Shown here: positions 1 to 12,290 of the stretch, in pieces
Layout of the letters: every line of letters begins with the position of its first letter
How positions within the stretch are numbered: position 1 is the first letter of the stretch
Origin: Prunus persica
Lineage: Eukaryota > Streptophyta > Magnoliopsida > Rosales > Rosaceae
Direction of reading: 5' to 3'
DNA: 64,000 nt
Assembly: GCF_000346465.2 (NCBI RefSeq)
Contig: NC_034009.1
Span: 46,803,657 to 46,867,656 of the forward strand
The notes under the pieces: model-generated
Database searches by the model: none
What the model was told of the DNA's origin: nothing
What the model saw: only the letters and a program-made list of their open reading frames with translations
Program-made: the position numbers and the translations under genes

Positions 1-614
1 GACATGAAGAAAAATAGTTTTGTAGCTTCTAAGTATGATATTACTCAGTTTTTTGTTTTTGGGAAAAAGAAACAGAATTTTATTAAAGTAGGAAAGCTTT
101 ACAAAGAGTGGATAAGGACCCACAAATCCAACATTATAGAAGAAATCCTTAAAATCATCCAAAATCGATGCCCATAAAGCGGCCCTATGTCTGTCGATGT
201 CCTTGAGGCTTCTTCAGTTCTTCAGGGTCAACATAGGGCTTAAGCTATAATCGGTTCATAAACTTAAAAATGGTCCTCCATGTCAGTTGAGAAAATAAGT
301 TACTCTTGAGCTTATAAGCTGGCATTCATACCAGGCCTCAAGTGCTAACTAGAAAATATATCTGATCACAATAAGCGAAACTAATGCTCCTTATTCCATC
401 AATTTTTTTCCCTTTGCATTCTTTATATGTGTGACGTAAATACGACTAGTAAGTTGATATTTAAGAAAATGTGAGTAAAGAAGTGACCTTCACTTTATAA
501 CTTTAGTCCATGATCATCCATTTGATAAATAATATTAATTTAAACGTTAGTTACCAAATTTTAAAAGAAAATTAAATACATCCCAGAAAGAAAAAGGGCC
601 AAATATGTACTTAC
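1..614. other. NRPA2 intron or unassigned sequence at the window edge
   Basis: The last NRPA2 exon I can read ends at 615, with a consensus GTAAGT donor on the minus strand. The next exon of the family (after the NHMTSTCR stretch) is not visible in these 614 bases on either strand. They are therefore probably intron plus repeat sequence, and the rest of the gene lies left of the window. Confidence 0.4.
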
Positions 615-3600
615 TACAAGTGGAAGTCATATGGTTCAACAAGCCACACGGCTCTCCATCAGGTGTATGCACCGGGCAAAGAAAACCCCAAGACCTGTGG
701 AAAAAAAAAAAAAAAAAAAAACAAATATATATACATATTTAACATGATTGAACCCAATTTTAATAATGGAGTCAACATGTCAGATCCTGAATAACCTTGC
801 AAGAAAATACATACTCAGGTAGCAATTTCCGCACGCTTGTGGTGCGAAGTCCAGCAAATGAAGCTCCTCGATGGACGGCACGAAAATGAGATAAGTAACG
901 CAAATAATTAAGCCTCTCTGCCTGAACCGTTAAGCCTGCCCTCTAAGAAACAACACAGAAAATAAATGAGTCTTCAAATTTTATAGAGATAGCGTGATAT
1001 TATATGTGAAATAATAATTTTCCCCATCTCTCCTTTGTCTCCCTCTATCTTGCTCATTTCTTTGTTGCACTGACGTGATGCAAGAGAGTAAACATAAATG
1101 TTCAAGGACCTTTTTAAGACTATTCTCTTCAAAATCTACTCCCTGGAAACTCCGTGGAAATACACCCATTTTCCTCCCATCCAGCTTCAAATTAACATAG
1201 CGATTGTTTGGAATAACAGATTACTTCAGGTCACAAGTTTAGGACATATTTACGTATCGTTGCTCTATATAAAGAACTGTATTGTACTCCATTGAGATGC
1301 AATATACAGACTTTCCCTCTTACTTTGTCTCAATTTTCTTTCAACAATGATGTTAGCCAAACAGAGGCATTTCAGACAAACAATTAAAATGAGCAATTGA
1401 TGTTTAGTTACAAAGTTAAGCTGTATTAGAAAAAGTTTACTGCTCAAACTAACCAAGAAAGCGTACAGCCACAGGCATCAGTTGTACAATACAATTACTC
1501 AAAATTTGAGCATTCAAAGAGCAAAAATAAAAGGTTTCAACGCAGTATTTATCTTTGCAGTTACCTGCCACACTCAACATATAATATGAAATTGGACCCA
1601 AGCTTTTACTCTATAACAACCAACAGTCTATGATCGTATGTATAAAGCTTTTATTTTCTTTTGTAGTCAATTTATAAATGGAAGTTTTTTATAACGAACT
1701 CTAATTAGATGGGTCAAAATCATATAATCTTGATGATATTTACCATCAGGAACAGCTCTAGGAATAAACAATGAATGGTGGTCATCGCTCTATGAAGACC
1801 ATCCTCAACATAAAAGCCTCATGTCTTATAATAAAATCAATTGCCAACCTAGGAAGCTGCACCCTAGCATGGGGGTAGTGGAAAGCCCCTAGTTTAACAA
1901 GTGCCATACGTCAAAGTCAAAGCATGGCCTCAATATCATACAAATTTAACCTGGCTATCAATCAGTTGGGTGGTTGTTTGTAATAAAGAAGAACGCAATT
2001 GTTTATCACAGCCATTATTCAAACAATGCTGTTTGCTTGGATAAGGAAAATCCAAACAAATATTAGCATTCCAAGTCTTAAATTTTCTGATCATTAGTCA
2101 TACAACCACCAACATGATTAAAAATAGGTGCATTTCAAGTATTAAATATACCCTACTAATTTGAAGTTTGATGATAACACAACTTATCATTAAAAAATAA
2201 TTCAGAACATCCTATGAACCATGAGCTTGTATAATCAACATATTACTTAGCTGGTTTAAAGAAGAATTAATTCATTATGTCAAAAAGACCCTGATATGAG
2301 AAAACTGAAAGGGAATGAATTTAGTACAAATGTATGACAAGGAAAAGTTAAAGCATATAACCAAAAAGCCCATACCTGCTGCAAATCTAGACCTGATTGC
2401 GTAACAAGCCTTCCGGTTTTCAACATATTTTCAACAGCTAAACTGATGTGCTTTGAAGGATTTTTATCCAAAACCTTCTTTACATTTACTACTGCATTAA
2501 CAGGATGCAAGTGTTAATTCATGTGAGAAAAAGAACGCACATATCTTGATTTATAGAAGATATCTAAAAAAGCATTTTAGAGCAAGTGCAAGTTGTGTAA
2601 CACACAGCTGAAAAGAGAGAGTAACAGGAATAATTCAAGAATAAATTTAAACAAAAATTTTCAATATAAGAAAGAAAACACATACAGCTGCAAAAATCAA
2701 AAGTCTTGCTTTTGTTGTTGATCTGATCTTGAAGAAGTTTTTTGGCCCTTTGCAACCAATCTTCTAGTTTTTCCTAGAAACATGATAAACGGTAAGTGAA
2801 TAAAACCTGAACTCAAAGACAAATAAACTGTAATCTATTAATAATCAGATCTTAGTATTAGAAGCATGGACACATCACTAAATCCAATCAAAATCATTAA
2901 ACGAAAGATCATTTGCTCCCAAATAAATATTGTTCACAATAATGGGGCCAAAAAACCTACGTTCTAGTTGTAAGAAAAAACAAAAGTGAGAAGACAGGAA
3001 TGGCTTTACAACATCAGACAGCTATGGCGGCATTTGTTCGTAGAAATGTAATATTCACGGGTATTGTACCATGTAGTCCTAACTTCCATTCGGTATGAAA
3101 GAATATGGTAAGAGTAGTATATTGTCAGCTACATGAACCCCAAAAAGCAGCGGCATCCAAACAAAAGCAAGAATCCCCATCCCACAATAACTCAAAAAAT
3201 TACTTACAGATAAATAACTGGTCAAGAACTTAAGGATAACAAATGGATGAATCATTGGATTTGATCATGCCTCAATCGCAATATTTTGAACTCCCAACTA
3301 AAAATCATTCGGCAGGGGATGGATTAGCCTTAACCAGGAAAACAATTTTATTTTAGTATTAACCACTAAATTGCAACATATTAAATAAACATATCAAAAG
3401 ATGCTATTTAGAAACATACTACTTTACTAAACACATACATATTCCCGCACCCTAGACATGCTTAAAAACATAATTCATTACACAATAATGCTCTGCACAC
3501 TTACACTAGCAGAAAACCTTGACATCCTGGTGCGCACACCAGGCATCCAAACAGTTTGCTTTCACCAGGGATTGGCACTATACAAACTACCACAAAAGCT

Positions 3601-3852
3601 TCCACACACAAAAAGTAACGTCTGAAAATTGACAATTTAATTTTCTACCTTGAGATATATGGTAATCAAGTGACCAGGGAGTAAGACTTCATGATTTTGC
3701 AAGGCATCTGGATTGTCTGGCAAGGATGTCTGATCCATAAGAGAAAAAAGCTTCTGCACCATAAATCTAGAGATACAAAATGAAAGAAGTGATGCACAAA
3801 ACCAGCGGAGAAGAAATACATTTTTCGTGATCAAAACTGTACATGTATCTAT

Positions 3853-3895
<43 letters not shown>

Positions 3896-6800
3896 CATGA
3901 GCAGATTGAATTTGTCAAACCCTTTATCAAGGTGAACAAATATGTAGTCCTCTAGAACAGCTTCTCCAACCTACATATTGAACAGTTAGCAGAAATAAGC
4001 AGCCAAAAAAACCATGCCACCAGTAAAGTAGTTTTCTTTTCCCCAATTCCTTTGGACCAAAAGGAGAGGCAAAGTTCGCAGAACAGGACTTACCACAGAA
4101 AGATCACTTTCATCCTCCAGTCCACGCATAAGAGGTCGGAAGTGCCCTCCTGATTATGATAAAAGGGATCAATACAAATCACTAATATTATAAATCAAAT
4201 CTGAAAGGCCATGATAAGACAATAGTAAGTACCAATGTGCTCTAGACATTGACGGCGAGTGATAAAGTCTCTCACTTCATCTAGAATAATGTGTGCCCGC
4301 TCACCCACAAGCTGAGTGCCAACATTACCTTTTCCTTTCTCATATTTCTTGACATCACAACTCTCATCTTTCTCAACATAGCAACATGTCAAATTTTTAT
4401 AAATTTCATGATCAGTAGTGTCAATAAGAGCCTGTTAAGAAGAACCAGGCGAGTTAGCAAAGAATATCTATTACACCACAACACTCCAAATATGTGATCA
4501 CAGATGATGTATTAATACATGTGTCAAGGAATTAAATATCCCTAATATATAGGATAAAATGATCACAATTAAAAAGTTGTCTTTGTGATCATGAAGCCAT
4601 AAACGAGACCAGAAAATTTGTAATTCATCAACAATAATTAATAATAAAATACCTGAAGTTCTTTGCTTTTTACAACTAATAAGACAAGGAAGGCATTTTT
4701 GTCGAACTAGCTAAGTCTGCATAAAAGATTCACCTCTATCCATACAAAATATAAATCTTCTTGCAATTATAATCTCATTACATTTGTTTTTATCTGTCTC
4801 ATTACATTTGAAACCACCGCAATTAAAGTATAGAGACAGACAGACAGACAGACAGACAGAGACAGAGACAGAGACAGAGATCAAAACAAAAGTTAAAACA
4901 CATAGATATTTTATTTTCTCCCAACTGGTGTGTTATGTGCAGGTGTGCTACTGAGAGTATGGATCATTAATTTCTTTTATACCCAGTAGCCTCACGTTTA
5001 TGGGCTCCGCTGTTTAGGGAGGCAGGTTTATTGTGGGGGAACTATGTTTCATGTAGTGCATTGCTTGGAGAGAGGTTTAATTTTTTTGGAGGAAAGAAAC
5101 AGGGAGAAGTTCTGGGAAGATGTGCTACATTGCACCTTTTTTTTTTTTTTTTTTTGGGGGTAGTGTAGGGTGGAAAGGAATAGGAGAGTTTTTGATAATG
5201 TTAAGAATGATGAGATAGATCAGCTATGGGATCAGATTCGGTTTTGGGCATCCTTGTGGGCATATACTTTATCAGAATTTAGGGAGTTTACCCTTTATTT
5301 TATCTATTAGGATTGGAAAGCAGTATTGTGGGACATTTGTTTCAGGTGCAATGTGGGAGTGAGGTGTCTTAGTTTTAAGATTCTGGCTGTTGCATTTTTG
5401 GTGAATTTCTTGTTCACCATTTGTACATATTGGTTTTTTAATATAATTATTGTTTCTTATAAAATAAAATAAAACCATAACTAAGAGTCTTCAGTCTGGG
5501 GCATGACAATACATAGTAATGCAAAAGATATAGCAAACACAATGATGATATCCTATACAACTAGTAAAAAATTACAAGATATGCACGTGATTGAGAAGGA
5601 CTTCACCAAAAGTAAAAAATAAAGTATATTTGTAACAGTAGCATCAAAAGCACCTTTAAGACAAGACCCACAGGAAGCAAGTATTCCCTCCCTTGTATCC
5701 TGCAAAGTTCAAATTATATAATATATACACTTAGTTGCAGCTCAATATAGCAAAACCAAAATTCTTCTCTAACCCGCTTACCAAAATCCAAGTCTGGCGC
5801 TATCATTACGAAGGTAGTACAATTTGACTGTTACTGAAGATTGGTCTTCTCTTGCACACCTGGAATGACAGTAAAAGTAGAATCAAAATAATAAACTGCA
5901 CAACTTTCCAAAAGGAAGCTGCAACTGCAAACCATTGTTCCTTACAACTAAGGCTGGCAATAGATTGGATTTTAATCTGAATCCCAACCAAATTCACTTA
6001 AACAAACAGGAGACGGCAGTTCAAATCCATATATTCAATTTGAGTCTGCATTCATCGTTCCACTTGTCAAATTGAATATGAATTTGATATATCCAATCTA
6101 ATTATAAACCAATCAGAGTTTAATATAAATTTTTCCTCATGCCAATATATATTAAATTATGCTTGCATGCATAGACAACAACATAATCTGCTACCCCATT
6201 TCATAAAATAGAAAAAGGAAAATACAACAATGGGGGCACGGTGTTTCCTAAACTATACGCAACTAAAACAGCAAAGCAAAAACCAAAGAGAACAAAACCA
6301 AAACAAAAACAAAAATTCATGACCGGACCAATCCTTAAAATCATAGGAAACTGAAGTCCATAAAGATGTCCAGAAACGAAATTTGTCCACAAATGATCCA
6401 CATCCTCCCCCTAACACCCTAAAAAGAATTCCTATCTCTCCTCCCAAACAACCCAAATATTGCCAACACATCACATCTTCCAAGCACCATGCAATTGTCC
6501 TCCCTCCAAAATACTTAGGTTTCTCACAAAGTAATGGATTACAAGGTTCTGGGACTGCCCAACTCAATCGGAACTCCCTAAATAGCCTTATCCACAAAGA
6601 ATGCCCCCACTGAGAATGGAGCATTAAATGACTCAAAGATTCAGCATCTCCTTTGCACATTACACACAGGAGAAAGGCTCTAATATGGTTTCCTCCTCTG
6701 TTATAATACCTTGGTAAGAGTTAAGTACAGTTAAGCTAACTTTTAATAAATGATTTTAGCATTTTGATACAACATTGGTAAGACTTAAGGGGGTTTTCTT

Positions 6801-9800
6801 TTCACGTTTGGTACCAAAACTTTAACCCATGTCTCATTCCATAACCTGAACTTTAATTTGTCCCAACTAATCCCTAACCTAATTTTTGGGTAAGTACCAA
6901 CTTAAATGTTTCTGAATATTATCCCATGGTCAATTTTGGCACTTGCATAGCGTATGTCATCTATGTCCTCTATGATAATGACGAGGAAGACACAATTTCC
7001 ATCAGATCTGTTAGACAAAAAAGAAATAAAAATTGAAGGACCCAATTGAGACAAATTATAGTTTAGGTCATAATTCAAGTACAAATAAATATACAGTAAA
7101 TTTAGTTTTCCAGTATTCTACTAAACGACTATTATCGTATTAATTTTGTAATTGTTCTTCATTAAGTTAAATATTTTATGTCCTCATTAAGTGCAATGAT
7201 TAAAAATCCAGTGGATGCTTGGATTGGGTCTCATTTCATAGAACTATTTTCCATTCCAACTTCTATCTCTATTTTTCTGTTGTTTATTTCTGGAAATCTA
7301 TTTTCCACGGTGATCTGGCACTTTTACAGCCGCTGGACAGCAGGATCACCCTGTCCCAAAGCCCTAGAGGCACCAACCAAAACTACACCTAGGCCTCCTA
7401 TTGATAATAACAGAGAAACTAACAGAAGCCAAGCAACCACTCAGCCACTTCCTCCACCTATTACCAAAACCCTTTCATCTCCAGCACATGATCAAGGAAG
7501 GCCCAATCCACATGGTCACAAGATTTCTCAAAAATCATCTTAAAAGCAACTCCTTCCTTCTTTCTAACTTGAAAGTCCTACACAACTTCATTGAGAACTG
7601 AGCCAAAGTAGAAAAGAAATCTCTAACCAAAGCTCCTTGGGATTTGGAAATAGTCTCCTCCAAGCACTCCCTCAATCTCCTAGATAGCACTTTACAATAA
7701 TCTTGTACAAGCTAGTGATCAACTTACAGGGCAGCAGTCCTTACCTTCAAAGGATGGGTCTTCTCAGAAATCAAGCGGATAGAGGTTTGGTTAGTGCAAG
7801 GCAATGACAACCCGGTTGTGAAAGGACTACTGAAAAACCTTCACCAAATCAGCCTTAACAACCTCCCAATCCTAAGAACCTTCAACAAACCATCCATACC
7901 AGGGGACTTATCTCAGTCAAAAAGATGAATTGTGCATTGTGCTTGAATCTGGCATTCACAAGAAATTTAAATGATTAAGAGGTGGAGAAGTTGGCTTCAT
8001 CATTTCACTTGATGGAAAGGGTTCATTTGACGACCACCAGACCGGATTCAAGGGTTTGGAGAGTTGGATCTACACTTCTCTTGTAAATTTTTTTTATAGA
8101 TATCTTTGCGGAGATGACGATGGTCTCAATTTTTATCCAAGGGGTTTGATATGGAAGGCAAAATTTTCCCCAAATGCCACAGTTTTGGCATGCCTGGCCG
8201 CACATATACATTAGAAGAGAAGACCAAGTGTGTGCTGTCTCCAACTCCAAGCTGGTGTGCTACGTGTAGCAATATGGGGGAGAGTCAATCATGTCTTTCA
8301 TCATTGTTCTGTGCAACAATAGGGTGCTTCCCATCATAAGGATTCTCCAGATGAAGAGCAACAGTAGAATTTTCAAGGATTACAAGGGTTCAGTCTATCA
8401 CTTTGAACCTCCGTCGACAGTCTCGGAGACTATAATATAACCCAAGCAGTCTAACCCCCAGGGTGGACCCCAACCAAAAGGTGATAGACCGATAGTGTGA
8501 TGCAGATCTGGGCACTGTCTCGGAGAGAGGCTCGGTGAAATAGACATGTCTGTGAAGATGCGGACTACCTGCACCTGGACAACAGGTAGGAGAAATGGAA
8601 GTTTGGGCTCTAGAGGGATTTGGTGTTGCTCATATTTTACAAGAGATGCTTACTTATAAATCTGATCATATTAGAGCTCGCCAAGAAGTATTTGGTACTA
8701 CAATCATTGGAGGAACAATACCTAAACCCGAGGATGTCTGTGAAGATGCGGACTACCTGAAAGACCCTATGAAGCTTCACTGTTCCCTGGGATTGGCTTT
8801 GCTGCCACTTTGTTAGACTGGATGGCAGATACCAGTTAAACCACTTTCTTTCCTATTTAGTTTTGAATTTGATGCAGATCTGTTTCCGCTCTGTTTTGTT
8901 TTAATGAACTTGTCCATTGATTGTATAGTTTAAATCTGTGATTAACAAAAGTTTCTTTTTCTTATAAAAAGAAGAAAACAACATATGACATTTCATAAAC
9001 TAGGACTAACATTATTATTACTAATACCAGTAAATGAATTATAACAGAATGCCTCAAAACAACTTTATTATAAACGCACATATGTGTGGAATTTAGAGAG
9101 AGAACCAACCTTATTACAACTGCCTTATCAGTATATCCTTCCTTTCGATCACGAAACGAATTTCGCACCATACTCGTTGGCTGGAAGACAAAAAGACAAT
9201 CGCATGAAGCAAGTTAATATCCTCCCCCAGAACTATCTTTGAAAATCCATAAAAAATCATAACGTTAAAAAACTCTCAGTAAGGTACTTGCCAATTCCCA
9301 TCATAATATTTTTCTATTTCTCTCAAGAGGTAATTGTGGGATACACAAAGGGGAGCAGCCTTCCCCCTCCAACCCCAAACCCCACCCGCCCAAAAAAAAT
9401 CTACGTTGAACCCAAGACCTCTCCCCCTTTAATCAGGGAAGAGATACCACTTTGGGTACAAGGCTCATTATCTGTCACAAAACTTGCTGCATTACATCAG
9501 ATGAAACGGCTCACTTACATAATTCCGCTTTGGCAATATGACAAGCCGAACAACTCTCTCGAGCCCATTTAACACGAAGTAACTATAGCACAACAAAAAT
9601 AAACAGTTATAAAAAAAGCAGAAAATGAACAGAAATCAAAATAAAAACAGACAGTGCAGCTAGTAAAGACATCTCACATGATGACATGATATGAAAAAGA
9701 GAAATCAAAATACTCACCCACCCATTTCTGATGACTCTTCTTTGCAAGAAACTAGCTTTTCGGGATTAGCACCTCTTAAGTGGCAAAGCTTTGACTGCAT

Positions 9801-11248
9801 TTTACAAACCATCCATCAAGAACAAGACTAAAACAGATGACTCCACAAAACATTTTGGTTAACATTTATTGCAGGGTTCACCAAATATCCAATTTTGGCC
9901 ATCTTGCTCTTTTGAATCCCCTAATATCACTATCCCTGCCTTTAAAACTATAAACATTTTCTATAAGTACCAATTTGAGGAGATTTAACCCCCAAAGGCA
10001 CCCTCAATGCTTATTCTTAAACGGGAAGAGAAGCCAGCAGACCAGAAGGCGATTCGAATCAGATGCACCATATGAACACTTAGCATGTCTCGACAACCAA
10101 GTGGACTAAAATCACAAAGTGATGCATAACTTCATACCAATTTTTAGGTGAAATGACAAGAAACATCTTATGATAAATATATGATAAGAAACAGATTAGT
10201 AATCTGCAAGATTTTGGCAAGGACTTCAGACAAAAATATATACAAGATATATATGGATAGAAGGGCATACAGTTTTGAATATGCTCAAAGAAATATGTAA
10301 CCGATGTGCAATTATTGAAGGAGGTGTACAAGTAGTGAAGTGGGCAAGACACCATATGAGTATTAGCGTGCAAGACATAAATTACTTAAATGTTTCACAT
10401 CTACATTTAATTTGTCAGATTTGAATCTAGCACCTTGCTTACCTGCATTATCAAATATTCCGAAAACCACTCAGGAATATGAATACATACATCATTAACT
10501 AATCATACAAACAAAACAAAATAAAAGACTTGATAAAGTTAAGGATCAAAATACGAGAATACCGACCATTAGCATGATGGGAAGCTGCCCAAAATTGAAA
10601 TTCTCTCTTATTGCGGGTCCGTCATTATACTTAAAGTAAACATCTGCCATGAATTTCCCTGTGTAGGAAACTTTAGCCTGTCTACACTGTTTAAACAACC
10701 ACAACCCATTAATGCCTATAATGCACAGAATCATACATTCATACACATATACCTATATGAGTGTTTGACACTTACTTCAAAAGGAAGCAGCTTTCCACGG
10801 GCAGTTTTTGATTCTTCCTTTTGAGGTGGGAATAAAAAAGGTTTGCCAAACCAAAGTAAGATATGAGTCAAGAATAAACGCCATTCCTTTCAGTCTAACA
10901 ATGCAATGATTAGCTTTGAACAAAATCACATGTAATTTCCATGAATTCAATCCAACGAAAGATTAAAAGCTACTAGCCTGCAAACAAAACAAATGGAAAA
11001 TAGAAGGTAAATAATAAAATTTTAAAAAGAAAAAAAGAAAGGATATTTGCAAGGCTTGTTCCGGTGGAAGAGTCGACGACTTCGATGGGCTTGATTTTAT
11101 TGAGCATAGTCTCAAGACCAGCAGTAACAAAGTGATCGAATGACTCTATGTGGTGCCTGAAGAGCTCACGCACCGCCGCGTAGTCCTCCGACTCAGCCGA
11201 TGGCTTCCCAAACATCTTCTTCATCTTCTCTTCTCTCTTCGACGTCAT
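615..11248 (-). CDS. NRPA2: RNA polymerase I second-largest subunit (N-terminal half, 16 exons, partial)
   Basis: Catalytic beta-like subunit of nucleolar RNA polymerase I, which makes the large rRNA precursor. Exons read on the minus strand, high to low: 11248-11047, 10855-10776, 10686-10567, 9794-9718, 9582-9519, 9180-9110, 5859-5782, 5699-5654, 4431-4233, 4149-4094, 3970-3897, 3766-3649, 2773-2686, 2491-2376, 942-815 and 694-615. They join in frame to about 532 codons, roughly 45% of a family member of about 1190 residues. Diagnostic stretches are [62 protein letters not shown] and [19 protein letters not shown], all closer to RPA2 than to RPB2 or RPC2. The ATG at 11248 gives [11 protein letters not shown]. 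Exon 1 is joined by an AT-AC intron, and the 3.25-kb sixth intron is full of foreign DNA. I see no break in the part present. Confidence 0.93.
3856..3889. repeat. (GA)n microsatellite
   Basis: A pure GA run of about 34 bases inside NRPA2 intron 11, just after that intron's donor. On the transcribed strand it reads as a pyrimidine CT run. Confidence 0.9.
4831..4880. repeat. (GACA)n / (GACAGA)n microsatellite
   Basis: Tandem AGAC units change to AGACAG units within NRPA2 intron 8. Confidence 0.9.
5080..5475 (+). mobile_element. LINE (L1-type) 3'-end relic in NRPA2 intron 8
   Basis: Frame 5170-5290 reads [10 protein letters not shown], then [13 protein letters not shown] and SEFREF. This is the end of the zinc-binding (zf-RVT) region that follows the reverse transcriptase in plant L1 elements. 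After a stop it runs on to an A-rich tail near 5460-5475. It is 5'-truncated, has stops upstream, and lies opposite to the host gene. Confidence 0.65.
6253..6660 (-). mobile_element. LINE zf-RVT fragment in NRPA2 intron 6
   Basis: An open frame of 135 codons starts [23 protein letters not shown] and later has [12 protein letters not shown]. The CxxC partner, the HL...HC-like pattern and the FWTSLW ending identify the zinc-binding end of a plant L1 reverse transcriptase. It is a fragment on the same strand as NRPA2, with no catalytic part in the same frame. Confidence 0.65.
7590..7990 (-). mobile_element. LINE reverse transcriptase fragment, degenerate
   Basis: Minus-strand translation gives broken reverse transcriptase pieces: [13 protein letters not shown] then SFHNRVV, followed by SLYKII and [22 protein letters not shown] text in shifted frames. 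Several stops and shifts are present. With the zf-RVT piece at 6253-6660 it may be one decayed minus-strand LINE split by later changes. Confidence 0.5.
8020..8335 (+). mobile_element. LINE zf-RVT relic, plus strand
   Basis: From about 8147 the plus strand reads [20 protein letters not shown], then a stop, and in another frame [13 protein letters not shown]...SLFC. This is the zinc-binding tail of a plant L1 element, opposite in orientation to the LINE pieces just to the left, so at least two LINE relics lie in this intron. Confidence 0.5.
8505..8805 (+). other. Chimeric plastid DNA insert (23S rRNA / rpoB / 23S rRNA)
   Basis: 8505-8570 matches a conserved stretch of plastid 23S rRNA (domain V, from GATCTGGGCACTGTCTCGGA). 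8577-8737 encodes the near-C-terminal part of plastid Rpo[17 protein letters not shown], then [20 protein letters not shown] and [13 protein letters not shown]. From 8734 the 23S sequence starts again. A 25-bp piece (8546-8570) is repeated at 8734-8758, then the 23S runs on through GAAAGACCCTATGAAGC to about 8802. The RpoB piece ends in a shifted frame. It lies inside intron 6 of NRPA2. Assignment is from memory of conserved plastid sequence, not a search. Confidence 0.8.
10856..11046 (-). other. U12-type AT-AC intron (NRPA2 intron 1)
   Basis: On the minus strand the intron opens with ATATCCTTTC and closes with CTTAC. CTTGAC, a good match to the core of the U12 branch site, lies with its branch adenosine about 12 nt before the end. 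Using these ends, exon 1 (phase 1, last base A) joins TT of exon 2 to make an Ile codon and gives SLAIWFGKP, as expected for the family. No GT-AG pair gives that junction. Confidence 0.8.
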
Positions 11249-11560
11249 TCTGATTCTGCTCTGTGCTGTTCGTTAGCTCTGTTCAGTGAACAACTGAAGA
11301 AATAAGCTGGATTTTTTTTTCTTGTTTTGTGTTTTTTGTTAAAAGTCCTTCTCGGTGTTGGTCGGACGTGTAAAATTGCAGTCGCGGAGGTTTTATTAGC
11401 GTTTTCAGGGTTTTATTAGGGTTTGTAGTTTTTGGGTTGCAGTGTGAGTTTGTCATTGTCTGGTCGAGTTGGGCTTTTCTGTTAGCCCAACGTTCTTCGG
11501 CTGGGCTATAATGACGGGATTTTGTGCGGGGGTTGAGGTAAGGGTTAAATACAGTATTGG
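11249..11560 (-). promoter_or_regulatory. NRPA2 promoter with telo-box and site II motifs
   Basis: Directly upstream of the NRPA2 ATG is a telo-box (AAACCCTAA read on the minus strand, 11416-11424). There are three TGGGCT/AGCCCA site II motifs at 11470-11475, 11484-11489 and 11502-11507. In plants this pair of motifs is typical of ribosome-biogenesis and cell-growth genes, which fits an RNA polymerase I subunit. The transcription start is not placed. Confidence 0.55.
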
Positions 11561-11607
11561 TCAGTGAGTTTAAGACCACACTGTATTTCCTAACATTCAC
11601 AATTTAT

Positions 11608-12090
11608 ATACATTTCGTTATCAATAAGAGTAGTTTAGAGGATTATTCATTGCTGGTTATTACACAAAACTCTATTCTTCCCTTTAGATTTTTTACTTTT
11701 TGAGAATTATTACTCGTATAAAGAATTTAACATTTTTCCGTTTAATATTTTATATTATACACATACGTATAAATTTTTTATTAATACTTCCTTTTTTCAT
11801 ACATGTCTTTAAGAATTTGTAAAATATACATTTTTTTAAAAGCAAATATACAATACAAGTACGTACTTATTTTTCATGTTTAATATAAGTGTCATTTATA
11901 AAATTTTCAATAATACATACATAATTCATGTATTATATACATAATTTTCAACTATTATTGAATAAAAATAATATATATTAAATTATTTAAATAAATTCTA
12001 TTAAAATATTATATAGTGGCTGAACTTTTCAGTTCCAGAGGATTAAGTGAGAAAATTTCGGTTTCAGAGTGTAAAGTGATAAATTAAGAC
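11608..12090. other. AT-rich intergenic sequence
   Basis: Very AT-rich, with many short homopolymers and no open frame of interest on either strand. It separates the divergent NRPA2 and PLD genes. Confidence 0.6.
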
Positions 12091-12093
12091 TCT

Positions 12094-12290
12094 AGTATAG
12101 CCGCGCAGATACTCTTTTAAAAAAATTTAAAATAAAAAGTACAGCTGCACGGCTATTCTAGGGTTTTTATTTTTTAATAAACAGTATAGCCGCTCGGCTA
12201 TACTGCAGGTTTTTTTTTTAAATTAATAGTATAGCCGAGCGGCTATAATATTTAAAATAATATAATCGGCCCTAGAGGCTAAGCAGGTTT
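12094..12290. repeat. Cluster of palindromic TATAGCCG/CGGCTATA motifs
   Basis: Four related blocks about 45 bp apart (starting at 12094, 12139, 12183 and 12227) each contain a short inverted repeat built on AGTATAGCCG and CGGCTATACT. The third (12183-12204) is perfect, with 10-bp arms and a 2-nt centre. T- or A-rich spacers separate them, giving a degenerate tandem array of hairpins. I do not recognise the family. Confidence 0.6.

Noticed and set aside
3856..4880. Tandem arrays considered as CRISPR-like repeats
   Set aside because: Simple microsatellites without spacers in a plant nuclear intron.
7178..7601. A 121-codon plus-strand frame in NRPA2 intron 6
   Set aside because: Matches no family; it lies among LINE relics and is probably chance.
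8595..8816. A 73-codon frame resembling RpoB, considered as a real polymerase gene
   Set aside because: Only about 50 residues are RpoB; the rest is translated 23S rRNA. It is an organelle DNA fragment.
9288..9572. A 94-codon plus-strand frame
   Set aside because: Overlaps NRPA2 exon 5 on the other strand; shadow frame.
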